NCBI RefSeq assembly: GCF_018736145.1
Contig: NZ_CP059997.1
Span: 2,355,501 to 2,419,500, forward strand
Reading direction: 5' to 3'
Source: Amycolatopsis sp. CA-230715
Lineage (GTDB): Bacteria; Actinomycetota; Actinomycetes; Mycobacteriales; Pseudonocardiaceae
DNA length: 64,000 nt
The notes below the pieces were generated by a model. It had not been told where the DNA came from. It made no database searches and saw nothing but the letters and a program-made list of their open reading frames with translations. Shown here piece after piece: positions 1 through 9,500 of the stretch (the stretch's first letter is position 1; every line of letters starts with the position of its first letter). The position numbers were made by a program, and so were the translations under genes.

Positions 1-40
1 GCCTTGACGGTAAGGGCCTGCACGAAAAGACACTCGATCA

Positions 41-505
41 GTGAAAGAATTCCCCAACGTCGTACTCTGCGAAAGCATCGGAGGCCCGCCCAAGGTACAT
101 GCGCCGAATACTGTATCCCAGACAGAACATGACGGCCTGCGTACACCAAAATGCCTGAAGGGACGGCCCGCCGAATATCTCATAAACGCTTTCTACGCCG
201 GGAAGCGGCCACAATACAAAGACACCGAAGAATCGGTCATCACATGCAAAGCTTGCCTTGCACTGTTGACTGCTGAAACCAGCAAAGCACCACCGGTCGA
301 GAAGCACGTTGAGGAGCCGAGTTTCGACACCCCTGTCGCCAAGCCACGATTGTCGCCGAAAGCGTTGAAAGCCGTGCCTGAGATTGCCGAATTTCTCCGC
401 GACCTGGCGACCAGGGACAACGGGTGTCACGATCACTGGCTACTAGCCGCCGCGACGGTGCTGGAGACCCAAGCTGTGTATTACTCGGCGCGAAAGAATC
501 GCTAG
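41..505 (+). CDS. Hypothetical protein at prophage left end
   Basis: A 154-residue protein I do not recognise, starting at a GTG. It has two cysteine-containing stretches (PKCLKG near residue 38 and TCKACLA near residue 70) that could bind a metal, and a proline/lysine-rich linker followed by a mostly helical C-terminus. No signal peptide or membrane segment is apparent. It faces the endolysin gene tail to tail across a hairpin. Its base composition is less GC-rich than the structural genes, which fits a cargo gene at the end of the late operon. Whether it belongs to the phage or to the host cannot be told. Confidence 0.5.
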   Translation: MKEFPNVVLCESIGGPPKVHAPNTVSQTEHDGLRTPKCLKGRPAEYLINAFYAGKRPQYKDTEESVITCKACLALLTAETSKAPPVEKHVEEPSFDTPVAKPRLSPKALKAVPEIAEFLRDLATRDNGCHDHWLLAAATVLETQAVYYSARKNR

Positions 506-520
506 CAGCACACGAGAAGT

Positions 521-563
521 CGCCCCCAGACTCCCGGCCATGGGTGCCAGGAACCTGGGGGCG
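521..563. terminator. Hairpin between convergent genes
   Basis: CGCCCCCAG and CTGGGGGCG form a perfect 9-bp inverted repeat around a loop of about 25 nt. It lies between the stop of the plus-strand gene and the stop of the minus-strand endolysin gene, the place for a bidirectional terminator. There is no clear U tract, as is common in actinomycetes. Confidence 0.5.
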
Positions 564-594
564 CTCGCGTGTCTGCCGAGGTTTCGGCTCGGTG

Positions 595-1347
595 TCAGGC
601 GCTTGTGGACGGACCGCCGAGAGCGGTGAGGATCGCGTCGAGCTTCTTGTCCTGTTCGGCCTGCGCCTTCTCGATGGCCTGGACCCGAGGGAGCACGTCG
701 AACATGGTGCCCTCCCACACCGAATGGGTGGCGTTGGTCAGCGTCCCGGCGCTGTGCCCCTTGCGCGCGGCGATCGCCTTCTCGTCGACGGGCGGGAACA
801 GGCGAGCAAGCCGGACCATGAGGTCGCCGTACTCCACTCCGGCCTGTGTGAACGTCTTGGAGAGGCTGTTGTAGATCTCGTTGACCTGTTCGCTTGCGGT
901 CTTGCTCAACTCGTCCTCCGGTGGGTTGGCGCCGAGGTTCCAGGCGCGGGTGTCGTCGGCTCGGCCGTCGGGCATGACGCTGAGGTGGACATGCTTGGTG
1001 TGGGGGTTGGTGCCGGTGTAGGGCTTCCATTGCCAGGCGCCGTACTGGGCGCGGGAGTCGATGATTCTGCGGTTCCAGATGACGTACTTGATGCGCGGGT
1101 CGCGGGACCTCACCAGGGCGTCGGCGAGCCAGTGGCCATCGAGCCCGGCCGCGGGGTCGTGGGTGAAGTCCCTGGCGGTGACGACACCCGGCCCGTTTCC
1201 TGGCCTGTACCAAGGATTGTGGTCGCTGTCGCGTGTGGCGTGTGCGGCGTCGCCGATCGATCCGTCCGAGGCTCTCGATCGTGCCGGGGCTCGGGCGTTG
1301 AGCTGGCTGAGCAGGGTGTCGAGGGCACGGGCTACGCGCCAGGTCAC
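595..1347 (-). CDS. Phage endolysin, M15/LAS-type peptidase
   Basis: A 250-residue protein with the metal-ligand pattern of LAS/M15 peptidoglycan peptidases: SDHNPW (His43), TARDFTHD (Asp60) and KHVHLSV (His119/His121). This family cleaves peptide bonds in the peptidoglycan stem or cross-bridge, here to release virions. There is no signal peptide, so a holin or similar partner should deliver it; two single-helix membrane proteins lie immediately upstream in the same operon. The C-terminal 120 residues, including a coiled-coil-like tail, probably target the wall or mediate oligomerisation, as no known wall-binding repeat is seen. It is the last late gene on this strand. Confidence 0.85.
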   Translation of the reverse strand: MTWRVARALDTLLSQLNARAPARSRASDGSIGDAAHATRDSDHNPWYRPGNGPGVVTARDFTHDPAAGLDGHWLADALVRSRDPRIKYVIWNRRIIDSRAQYGAWQWKPYTGTNPHTKHVHLSVMPDGRADDTRAWNLGANPPEDELSKTASEQVNEIYNSLSKTFTQAGVEYGDLMVRLARLFPPVDEKAIAARKGHSAGTLTNATHSVWEGTMFDVLPRVQAIEKAQAEQDKKLDAILTALGGPSTSA

Positions 1348-1362
1348 GGTTCCTCCGGTGGG

Positions 1363-2250
1363 TCAGTTGCCCGGCGGCGCCGAGCTGGTGGACGTCGAGC
1401 TGCTGTTGCTCGGCGGCGAGCTGGTGAGGACGCACTGCCAGGTGTCGGCGGTGCCCCCGTCGGCGGTGAGGACCCGTAGCTGGGTGAAGGCGCCGCCTTG
1501 CGGGCAGAGGGCGGCGGGGTTGTCTTTCAGGTAGGCGGCGAAGGCGTCTTGGATCTGCTGTGCCGTGGGTGCCTCGCCTGGCGGTCCTGCTGGGCCGGGC
1601 GGGCCTGGTTGCCCGGCGGCGCCTCCCGGGCCGGGTTCGCCGGGCTGGCCGGGCTGTCCTGGTTCGCCGGGTGTGCCGGGCTGTCCGGTTGGGCCGGTGG
1701 GTCCGGCCTGGCCGGTCGGTGGCGGGCTGGTGGCCAGGTAGGCGGCGATGCCGGTGGAGATCTGTTGTGGTGTCGGCCCGACGGGGTTTCTGGTGATGTA
1801 GGCGGCGACGGCCTGGCCGAGCTGGTCCGTGCTGGGCCGGGTGGCGGGCATGGAGGCCAGGACGCGGGCGGTGGCCGAGGCGACCAGCACCTCGGAGTCG
1901 TCCACCGTGCCGGGTTGCGGGATCGGCACGGGTGCTTGGCCTCGGCGCAGCAGCTCGCCGTTGGCGGCGTCCCCGGCCGTCTTGGACGTCTCGGCCTGGC
2001 GGCGCAGCTCATTCACGGCCGCGTCGGTGGAGGCTTGCCGTCCGTAGAGCTGGAGGACACCGATACCGGCGGCCGACCCGACCACCAGCGCGACGAGGAA
2101 CACCCCGAGGACCGCCCACACCCACCATCGCCGGATCTCGTGCCGGGCGACGTCGCGGGCCTGGCGCGGCGCTTCCTCGACGGCGGCGTGCATTCCCCGG
2201 CGGATCTCGGCCAGCGAGTCGGGGATGCTGGCGGGTTCGTCGTCGCTCAT
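1363..2250 (-). CDS. Membrane protein with collagen-like repeats
   Basis: A 295-residue protein, starting at the ATG that overlaps the upstream stop (ATGA). The N-terminus is charged and helical, followed by one membrane segment (WAVLGVFLVALVVGSAAGI, about residues 41-60). The middle is low-complexity, then come 16 uninterrupted Gly-X-Y triplets rich in Pro, Gln and Glu, and a short globular C-terminus with two cysteines and a Ser/Thr tail. The topology suggests an N-terminus inside and the collagen-like rod outside. Its place between the lysin and a small membrane protein suggests a lysis-module role (holin partner or spanin-like), but this is inference from context. Confidence 0.7.
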   Translation of the reverse strand: MSDDEPASIPDSLAEIRRGMHAAVEEAPRQARDVARHEIRRWWVWAVLGVFLVALVVGSAAGIGVLQLYGRQASTDAAVNELRRQAETSKTAGDAANGELLRRGQAPVPIPQPGTVDDSEVLVASATARVLASMPATRPSTDQLGQAVAAYITRNPVGPTPQQISTGIAAYLATSPPPTGQAGPTGPTGQPGTPGEPGQPGQPGEPGPGGAAGQPGPPGPAGPPGEAPTAQQIQDAFAAYLKDNPAALCPQGGAFTQLRVLTADGGTADTWQCVLTSSPPSNSSSTSTSSAPPGN

Positions 2251-2639
2251 GCGAACCCCCGATCGCGGGTGGACGGTGGGCGGTCGCGTCGGTCGAGGAG
2301 TCGGCGCAGGCGGACGGTTTCGCGCTGGCAGGCGGTGAGCTGGACCCGTAGGTCGGTCATGGCCAGCTCGACGAGGTCGAGGGCGCGGTCCGCGCGTTCC
2401 ACGGGTGGGGGCGGTGCGGGACTGGCGGGTTCGGACGGTTTGCTCGCGCGGTGCTTGATTTTCTCCGTGATCAGCGGCATGACCGCGGTGATCAGGGTGG
2501 CCAGGCCAGCGGAGCACGCCAGGGTGATCACCAGCCACGGTGGACCGGTCGAGGGTGGGGGCTCGGCTGCCAAGTGCACGGCCGCGCCTCCGTTCAGCCT
2601 TCTGAACTCGGGCGGGCTCGGGCCATTGTGGACGGACAC
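2247..2639 (-). CDS. Small membrane protein, holin candidate
   Basis: A 130-residue protein from a GTG start. It has one strongly hydrophobic segment (WLVITLACSAGLATLITAV, about residues 34-52), a basic stretch after it, a proline-rich linker and a helical, charged C-terminal half (LDLVELAMTDLRVQLTACQR). Size, single helix, charged tail and position in the lysis module make it the best holin candidate in the window. No sequence motif proves it. Its stop overlaps the start of the collagen-like gene, so the two are probably translated together. Confidence 0.55.
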   Translation of the reverse strand: MSVHNGPSPPEFRRLNGGAAVHLAAEPPPSTGPPWLVITLACSAGLATLITAVMPLITEKIKHRASKPSEPASPAPPPPVERADRALDLVELAMTDLRVQLTACQRETVRLRRLLDRRDRPPSTRDRGFA

Positions 2640-2678
2640 AAGCGCCGGTCGCGCCGGTCGCCCCGGGCTCGGCGTGCG

Positions 2679-2993
2679 CTACTGCGGGCGGGGCGGGGCG
2701 CCCGCGATGGTGTCCCACACCGAGTTCACGGTGAACTGGATATCGCCGTCGGTGGAGGCCAGAGTGATGACCGGGTTGGTGGCCACAGCCCAGGCGAACC
2801 GGAGGCCGTAGTCGTTGGGATTGGCGAACACGTTGGTCGCCAGCGCGCGCCGGAGCTGTGTTCGGCTCGGGTTGGTGGGGTCGTCCACTTCGGCGCCGAC
2901 GTCCTTGGCCGCGATCGACACAGCCGCCTGCACGCGCCGAGCGAACGGGGGGAACAGCGCGAGTTCGGCGCTGTCGGCGAGGGTCTGAGCCAC
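2679..2993 (-). CDS. Conserved-looking small phage protein, unknown
   Basis: A 104-residue protein between the baseplate genes and the lysis module. I chose the GTG at 2993 because AAAGGAG lies about 6 nt upstream; longer starts would run into the next gene. It looks like a compact alpha/beta protein (FARRVQAAVSIAAKDVGAEV, then a segment with DIQFTVNSVWDTIAG near the end) without cysteines or membrane segments. Many actinophages carry a protein of this size here, but I cannot assign a function. Confidence 0.65.
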   Translation of the reverse strand: MAQTLADSAELALFPPFARRVQAAVSIAAKDVGAEVDDPTNPSRTQLRRALATNVFANPNDYGLRFAWAVATNPVITLASTDGDIQFTVNSVWDTIAGAPPRPQ

Positions 2994-3006
2994 TGTGGCT
3001 CCTTTC

Positions 3007-3231
3007 TCATGCGGATTTGCCGAGCACAAGCCATGCCCCGGGCACGCTGGCGTCGATGTGCACGACGTCGCCGATGGTCGGCGCGTAGCTGGCCAGACGT
3101 GGCAGGGTCAGCGATCCACCTTGGACGGACACGATCACCCGGCTTCCGGAGATTCCCGTCACGGTGCCGACTTTCCTGCGCGCGGCGAGCGCCTGGTCCA
3201 CGACGTGGGCAATGGCCTCGGCGATCCGCAC
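3007..3231 (-). CDS. Small beta-rich baseplate-region protein
   Basis: 74 residues: one N-terminal helix (IAEAIAHVVDQALAAR), then an all-beta pattern (VGTVTGISGSRVIVSVQGG ... GDVVHIDASVPGAWLVLG) that looks like an OB-fold barrel. Small OB-fold proteins are common at the tips and hubs of contractile and long-tailed phage tails. The location, right after the tail hub-like gene, fits a tail-tip accessory. The assignment is structural intuition, not a recognised family. Confidence 0.55.
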   Translation of the reverse strand: MRIAEAIAHVVDQALAARRKVGTVTGISGSRVIVSVQGGSLTLPRLASYAPTIGDVVHIDASVPGAWLVLGKSA

Positions 3232-3247
3232 TCCCCTGGCCTCGCTT

Positions 3248-4345
3248 TCAGGTTTCCGCCGGCATGTCGTCCGAGCGGGTGGTGATGGACTGCGTTCCGT
3301 CCGGTGCCAGCGGGATCGAAAGCTTGTCGATGATGTGGCGGGTCTCCCCCACTTCGGGGTCCAGGACGGTGATGACGTCCCCGACGTCCAGGGCCGGGTT
3401 GACCAGCAGCTCGACCTCGACCTGTGCGGCGATTCCGCGTATCCGCGTGAGAAGGGAGTCCGCGGTGGTCTGGCACTGCGCGACTGTCGTCAGCAGCTCG
3501 GAGGTGTAGAACCTGGGCTTCTTGCCGAACGGGCCGCCGTAGCGGGCCGGGCTCGTCGTGTCGGTCGCGGTCGCGTACACGGCGGGCACGCCGTCGGTGC
3601 GCTGGCCGCTGGCGACGACCCGGTTGTAGACCTGTTCCCGGGAGAGCCGGTCCTTGATGGACAGCAGGTTCCCGCCGTTGCCGGTGCGCACCGACCAGAC
3701 GGGGTTCTGGTTCAGTGTCGGTTGTGGCCGGACGACCAGGCGGCCCACGGGGTCGAAGAACGCCTCGGCGCCGAGGGAGTCGGCGAGCTTCTCCACCGCG
3801 TCCCAGCGCTCGCGCTCGATGACGATGACCGCGGCGATCGCACTGGAGCCGGTCAGGTCGCGCAGCTCGACCCAGCCGCCGAGGGTTTCCCTGACCAGGC
3901 GCGCGATCTCGGACACCGTGCTGGCGTTGGCGATGGTCTGGGCCGGGACGTCGAGGCGGTCTTCGGCGACGCGTACAGCGGCGTCGACGACCTTGACCGA
4001 GATGTCCCCGGAGCTGGTGACCGGCCGTTCGCGGGAGGCTTCGTCGAGGTAGCCGATCATGAGCGGCACCCACTCGGTTCCCCCGCCCGGCAGGACGATG
4101 CCGTAGTCCACCTGGCACACCGAGCCGTACGGGGAGAGCAGGTCCGTCGGGGAACGCGGCCACCAGCGCGGATCGGCTTGCAGGGTCGCTGACCGGCGGG
4201 CCTTGCTGGTGGCGTCGATCTCCACCGAGCCGCCGGAGATCGGCACTTCGAGCGTCCCGTAGCCGGGGCTGGTGACGACGGCGCGGGCTTTCATCGAGTG
4301 CGACTGGGCCAGGGCGACTTGAGCCCGAGTGGACAGAGGCCACAT
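3248..4345 (-). CDS. Minor tail/hub protein, DUF5047-like
   Basis: A 365-residue protein that I match to the DUF5047 group of actinophage tail proteins by its overall pattern: an N-terminal region with VEIDATSKARRSATLQ, a central helical part beginning RLVRETLGGWVELRD, and a C-terminal beta region (VLDPEVGETRHIIDKLSI). In related phages this gene sits directly after the distal tail proteins and is thought to form part of the tail hub. The neighbourhood (tape measure, two minor tail proteins, then this) agrees. There is no enzymatic motif. Confidence 0.75.
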   Translation of the reverse strand: MWPLSTRAQVALAQSHSMKARAVVTSPGYGTLEVPISGGSVEIDATSKARRSATLQADPRWWPRSPTDLLSPYGSVCQVDYGIVLPGGGTEWVPLMIGYLDEASRERPVTSSGDISVKVVDAAVRVAEDRLDVPAQTIANASTVSEIARLVRETLGGWVELRDLTGSSAIAAVIVIERERWDAVEKLADSLGAEAFFDPVGRLVVRPQPTLNQNPVWSVRTGNGGNLLSIKDRLSREQVYNRVVASGQRTDGVPAVYATATDTTSPARYGGPFGKKPRFYTSELLTTVAQCQTTADSLLTRIRGIAAQVEVELLVNPALDVGDVITVLDPEVGETRHIIDKLSIPLAPDGTQSITTRSDDMPAET

Positions 4346-4355
4346 GCCGCCCCCC

Positions 4356-5777
4356 TTACACCGCGAGTTCGCTGGGGGCCGCCACCTCGTGGAACGGGGC
4401 GGTCAGGATGCGGGTGCCCTGGTAGGCGCGGCGGTCGCCGGGGTCCTCGTCGAGGTCGCCGAGGGACAGCCACATCCCGGTGCCGTACCCGAACTCGGCC
4501 GGGGGGCGCAGGTAGACGGGCTGGAGGTCGGCGAACACGGCCAGCAGCTCGTCCCGCTCGGCGAACGACAACGCGCCGAGGGACAGTTCGCCGGTCGGGG
4601 CGCGGCGCTGCGAGGAGGACACGATGATCGGGTACGTCGCGCCGAGCGGGTAGAACACCCCGCGCGGGCTCTCGCGGGTCCGTTTCGGGACCGCGCCCAC
4701 CTGGACCACCAGCGGGCGGTCCGTACGGGACGGGTGGGTCAGCCAGGTCCGGCCGCCGCTGAGCAGGGTGGCGAGCTGGCTGGTCATCGTGCCGCCTGTG
4801 GAGGCCGGATTGACCACCCGGTACCGCAGCGGGATGTCCAACGGGGCTTCGCCGTCGGCGAAGTTCAGCAGCGGAGCCAAAATGGACGCCGAGAGCCCGG
4901 CCGGGCCGAGCCAGGTTCCGCCGTAGGTCGCCCCGTCGAAGAAGGACCCGGCGGTGCTGTAGCGCTCGACGGTGAACCCGTCCAGTGCCATGACCCCGCC
5001 CGCGGGCATCCCGGCCGCGATCACCTTCACGGTGGGGGTGACCGCACCGGCCGGAGTGGACAGCTTCACGACCTGGCGGGCGAACTGGTCCACGGACTGG
5101 TTGATCTGGTCCGTGGTCAGGGCGGCCGTCGACGCGGGCAGCGGCACCCCGGCAAGGTCGGTCCAGGTGATCTGGACCGTCACGGCGCTGGGCCGGGCGG
5201 AAAACCGGAGATCCACGCCGATCGTCACGTCCGGTGTGGACGGAATTGAGGTCGGCACGGTGACCCCGACCGGCCCGGCCGCCGCGATGGTCGCGGCCAG
5301 GTACGCCCCGCCCCGGGCCGCCGAGCCGCCCGTGACCCGCGCCAGGGTGGGGTTTCCGGCGTCCGCGACGTAGCCGTGCAGCCCGACCTCGAGGCTCGGG
5401 TTGAGCGCGTAGTTGCGGCGGGTCGGGCGGGTGACGAACAGCGGGTTCCCGCCACGCACCGGCCACAGTGTCCCGTCGGAGTGCTCCCGGATGATCTGGA
5501 GAACCGTGGCGTCCGGCCACCAGGCGGTGACCTGCATGACGCCCGCCTCCGGGACAGGCCGGATCGACACACCCCCGCCGGGGTAGGTCGGCGGGGAGGC
5601 GCCCCCGGCCCAGCCCCGTCGTGCCCACCCCAACGGCGGGTTCGGCGTATAGGTCCACTTCGCGGTACCGCCCGGGATCGGGGGCGGCAACTCCTGCTGC
5701 CCTGGCAGCGTCGCTGACTCGGTACCGGCCCCGGCGGCGAACGGAGTGCGGGCGAAGATGGCGCGCGCCCAGGACAT
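4356..5777 (-). CDS. Minor tail protein with jelly-roll-like domain
   Basis: A 473-residue protein, starting at the ATG that shares one base with the upstream stop (TGATG). The central part (about residues 130-290) reads like a carbohydrate-binding or concanavalin-like sandwich: RRNYALNPSLEVGLHGYV at the start, VTIGVDLRFSARPSAVTVQI, and MALDGFTVERYSTAGSFFDG at the end. Such domains in tail proteins often bind glycans. The C-terminal third (VVQVGAVPKRTRESPRGVF onward) is another beta domain. It probably forms part of the tail tip or receptor-binding apparatus; which of the two is not decidable. Confidence 0.7.
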   Translation of the reverse strand: MSWARAIFARTPFAAGAGTESATLPGQQELPPPIPGGTAKWTYTPNPPLGWARRGWAGGASPPTYPGGGVSIRPVPEAGVMQVTAWWPDATVLQIIREHSDGTLWPVRGGNPLFVTRPTRRNYALNPSLEVGLHGYVADAGNPTLARVTGGSAARGGAYLAATIAAAGPVGVTVPTSIPSTPDVTIGVDLRFSARPSAVTVQITWTDLAGVPLPASTAALTTDQINQSVDQFARQVVKLSTPAGAVTPTVKVIAAGMPAGGVMALDGFTVERYSTAGSFFDGATYGGTWLGPAGLSASILAPLLNFADGEAPLDIPLRYRVVNPASTGGTMTSQLATLLSGGRTWLTHPSRTDRPLVVQVGAVPKRTRESPRGVFYPLGATYPIIVSSSQRRAPTGELSLGALSFAERDELLAVFADLQPVYLRPPAEFGYGTGMWLSLGDLDEDPGDRRAYQGTRILTAPFHEVAAPSELAV

Positions 5778-6529
5778 CAGTACCCGATCGAGAGGTACTG
5801 GAACGACACCGCGACCCCGGAACCGACGTTCGCGCCGGTGCTGATCGCGTAGAACGCCACGGAAATCGTGCTCGCGGTCTCGGCCACGATCGTGATGACC
5901 GCCGGAACGCCGGTGGTCACGATGGAAACCGTGGTGGCGATGGTCGCGTTCGGGAACGCAACCGGGTGGGACACGGTGATGATGCCGTTGGCGCCCGTGG
6001 TGCCCGTGCGGTGCCCGCCCCGCATGAGGATGACCGACCCGTCCGGAGCGGACCCACCGTTGCGGCGGGGCCCGACGTCGGAGGCGACGGCCACACCCGT
6101 GCTCGGCCCCCACACCCCGGCGCCGCGTTCCACGACATCGGCCTTGTTCGTGCGCGCGACCCGGTGACCGATGTGCGCATCGGCGGGCAGCGCGGTCGAG
6201 GCGAGCACCGCGAGCGCGTCGCGCCCAGCGGTGGGGGCGCACACCATTTGGGTTCCGGCGTTCCACGCGCGCGGCGGCGTGCCCTCCCGGCCACGGACCA
6301 CGGTGACGGTCTGGGACCCGGCGGCGTGCCCGACGACCCACACGACCTCGAAAATGCCCTGCGACGGGTCGTGCAGTTCCAGCGGCAGGTACTTGCCCGG
6401 GGTACCCGAGCTGTAATCGGAGTCGAGCGCGGTGAACGCGGCGGCCGACAGCTCGGTGTCGCTGATGGCCGCCGCGTTCAGCAGCGTCCCGAAAAAATAG
6501 TCCACAGTGGACCGGTATTCGTAGCTCAC
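5777..6529 (-). CDS. Minor tail protein, possible receptor-binding subunit
   Basis: A 250-residue protein directly after the tape measure. The N-terminal half has VVWVVGHAAGSQTVTVVRGR, a segment typical of phage tail proteins that follow tape measure genes in actinophages. The C-terminal 100 residues are glycine/threonine-rich beta strands (GSVILMRGGHRTGTTGANG, then alternating valine strands), resembling the trimeric tip of a tail fibre. No enzymatic residues are seen. Confidence 0.65.
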   Translation of the reverse strand: MSYEYRSTVDYFFGTLLNAAAISDTELSAAAFTALDSDYSSGTPGKYLPLELHDPSQGIFEVVWVVGHAAGSQTVTVVRGREGTPPRAWNAGTQMVCAPTAGRDALAVLASTALPADAHIGHRVARTNKADVVERGAGVWGPSTGVAVASDVGPRRNGGSAPDGSVILMRGGHRTGTTGANGIITVSHPVAFPNATIATTVSIVTTGVPAVITIVAETASTISVAFYAISTGANVGSGVAVSFQYLSIGY

Positions 6530-6541
6530 TGATGCGCCTTC

Positions 6542-9500
6542 CTACGCCCGGACCCCGCGAGCGATCGCGGTGCCGGTGGCGTGGTCGCTTCGGTCGATCC
6601 GGCCGTCCACGAACGCGGTCAGGCCGTCGTCGGCAATGGACAGCTCCCCCACGAGCCGCACAGGGCCGGAATCCCCATGCAGGGCACCGATCACCGACTG
6701 CGCCGTGTCATGGGGCAACACCAACTCGGGTTTCCCGGTGCCGTTGTAGACCGGGGTGAACCCGGGCTGGAGCCAGCCGCCCTGGTCGTACCAGTGGTGG
6801 CCCTCCCAGAACGCCTTAGCTCCCAACGGGTCCCGGTAGCGGCTGGCGATGTACCCGAGTCCCCATTCCGCCTGCGCGGCAGCGCTCGGCGGGACCGGGC
6901 CGTGCACGGACTCCATCTGCTGGAACAACCCGCGGGCGCTGGAGTGCGGGTTCTTCGCGCCCGGGTTCCATCCGGACTCGTGCGAGATCAGCCACGACAA
7001 CGCATCCCACTGCGGACCCGAGCCCCACCCGTAGCGGGTCGCGACCGCCCGCACGGCCGCCACGACCTCCGGTGACCCGGCCGCCCCGGCGGTACTGGCG
7101 TACAGCTCGGACAACTTGCCGATGGCGTACCGCTTCGCCCCGTCGGCGGCCTGGCGGGCGATGCCCTGCCCGTGCAGGGCGGCGATGTTGCCGGGGAAGA
7201 ACCGGGTCGCGTCCTCAACCATGCGGTAGGTGTCGGCGAACGCGCCGTCCACAAGGGCCGCCGGATCGAAGCCGCCACCGCCGGCGGAAACGAACCGGCC
7301 GCCAAGTTCGCCGATGTGGAACTTCATCGGGAACTGCGAGTCGTCCGCGCCCGTGGACGGCGGTCCGAAAGCGACGTAGCCGTGAGCGCCGCCAGCCTCG
7401 GCGGCGATCCCGGCGACCGTCCCGGCGGTGTGCCCGTGGGACACGCCGATCGCGAACGTCCCATCGATCCCGTCGACGAACCCGGGCGGCGGACTGCCCG
7501 GATTCACACTCGCCGTCGCCCATTCCCGCCGGGCGTAGGGCTGCTGGTCCAACGCGGCGCGCTTGAGCATGGCTTGCCAGCCCGAACAGTCCGTCCCGGC
7601 CGTCGACGACCCGCCCCAGACGTACGGGCGCCCCTGCATCGACCGGCCAAACGCGACAACCCGGCCGATCGCAGCGTCCATCGCCGAGCCCGTGTCCACG
7701 ACCAGCCCGCCGGACTGGTACCCGGGTACGACCTGCGCCCGCCCGATGTCGGCGCCGAGCAGACCTTCCAGCCCGGGGAAGGAACCGCGCAGCGCCGCGA
7801 GATGCGCGGCGCGGATGTTACCCACTCCCCAGGTCTGCACGACCCGCTTGGGAAGTACGTACTCCCCCGGGGTCAGCAGCGCGGGAACCTTGTCGGTATT
7901 GCCCGCGCCCGGCACCGCACCGCCGGAGGCGAACGGGATCACCACGGGCGCGATCGCGTGGTTGAGGGAGAAGTCGCCGTTCAGCTTGTTCCACGCGGCC
8001 ACCAGACCCGCGTTCACCGGCCATTGCAGAATCCACCGCACAGGGTTCCCGGCGTAGCCCTGCATCTCCAGGAAGCGGTCCCGCACCCACCCGGCGGTGA
8101 ACGCGACAGCGGCACGCAGCACGGCGAGCCCGTTGCCCAGCGCCCCGAGGGCGCCGTTCTGCGAGTTCACCGACGCCCACACCGAGCCCGCGACGAACGA
8201 CCAGGACGCGGCGAGGTCGGTTTGGAGCTGCCACTGCCGCGCGGTGATCGTGTTGCCGCTCAGGACAATGTGGCCGGTGATCGCCGTCCACACAGTCATC
8301 GCGTTCAGTTGCAACGTCGCCAGGCTCACGCCGAGCTGCGTGTGCGCCGCAGGCAGCAGAACGCCGGTGTGCTGTTCCAGGAGCAGCAGCGCGGGCACCA
8401 GGACGGAGGTCACGGTCTCGGCGAGCGCGGCCGAGGCGACGGTCAACGCCTCGGTGGCGGCGGTGGACGCGGCCGGGTCCGGTGCGGTCACCGGGGTTAC
8501 CGCGCCCGTGCCCGGACCCGCTGGGGCGCCGACGATCCCGCCCTCGGCGAACCGGCCCACCAGCCCGCCCCGCGAGTAGCCACGGCCGCTCATCGCGGCG
8601 GCGTTGGCGGCGAGGATCGTGCTCGGGCCGATCGCGCGCACCAGCTCCGGCACGAGCACCGCTTCCCCCGGCGAGAGCAGCGCGGGCACGGTGTCCCGTC
8701 CTGGCGCGTAGCCGGGGATCACGCCGCCTCGGGCGAGCTTGAGTTCGTCGAGCGGGTCCATTCCCGGAATGAGGTCCGCGGCGGCGTTGTATACTTTCCG
8801 CAGGCCATTGTTCCAAATAATGTCGATCACCAATTGGATCGGCCGCTTAAGCGTATCGACAATAGTGTCGAAAACTTGCTTGGTGATTTCCCCCATGTGC
8901 TCGAATCCGAATTTTACGTCGTCGATTCGGTCACTGAACCAGCCGAGCACCGGCTTGATGATTTTCTCCCAGGCAAAGGAGATCGCGTCTGTGACGGTGT
9001 GCCAGGCACCGATCCAGAAATCGCGGAAACCGGCGCTGGAATTCCACAGCCACACGAACGCGGCGACCAGGGCACCGATCGCGGTGATGACCAGTGTGAT
9101 CGGGTTGGCGTTCATGGCGGCGTTGAGCGCCCACTGCACACCGGTCCACGCGATGACCGCGCCACGCACGACCGCCATCAGTCCGTTGTAGACACCCATC
9201 GCGGCGATCACGGCCCAGTGCGCGGCGTTGCTGGCCCACTGCGCGGCGGTCTGCCCGGCTTGGGCAAGGGTCGCGAGAATCATGCCGCTGCGCGCGAACG
9301 CGATCGCCGAGTTGAACACGCCGATCACCGCGACCGCTGCCCATTTCGCGGCGTTGTACGCCCCCACGGCGGCGGTGCCGAGCCACACCACGCCGTTCCA
9401 CGCGGCCATCGCGATCCGGGCGGCGACACTTCCGGACTGCCACAGCGATTGCACCAGCAGCATTCCGCGTGCGGCCAGCGAGTAGCCGTTGATTGCCAGC

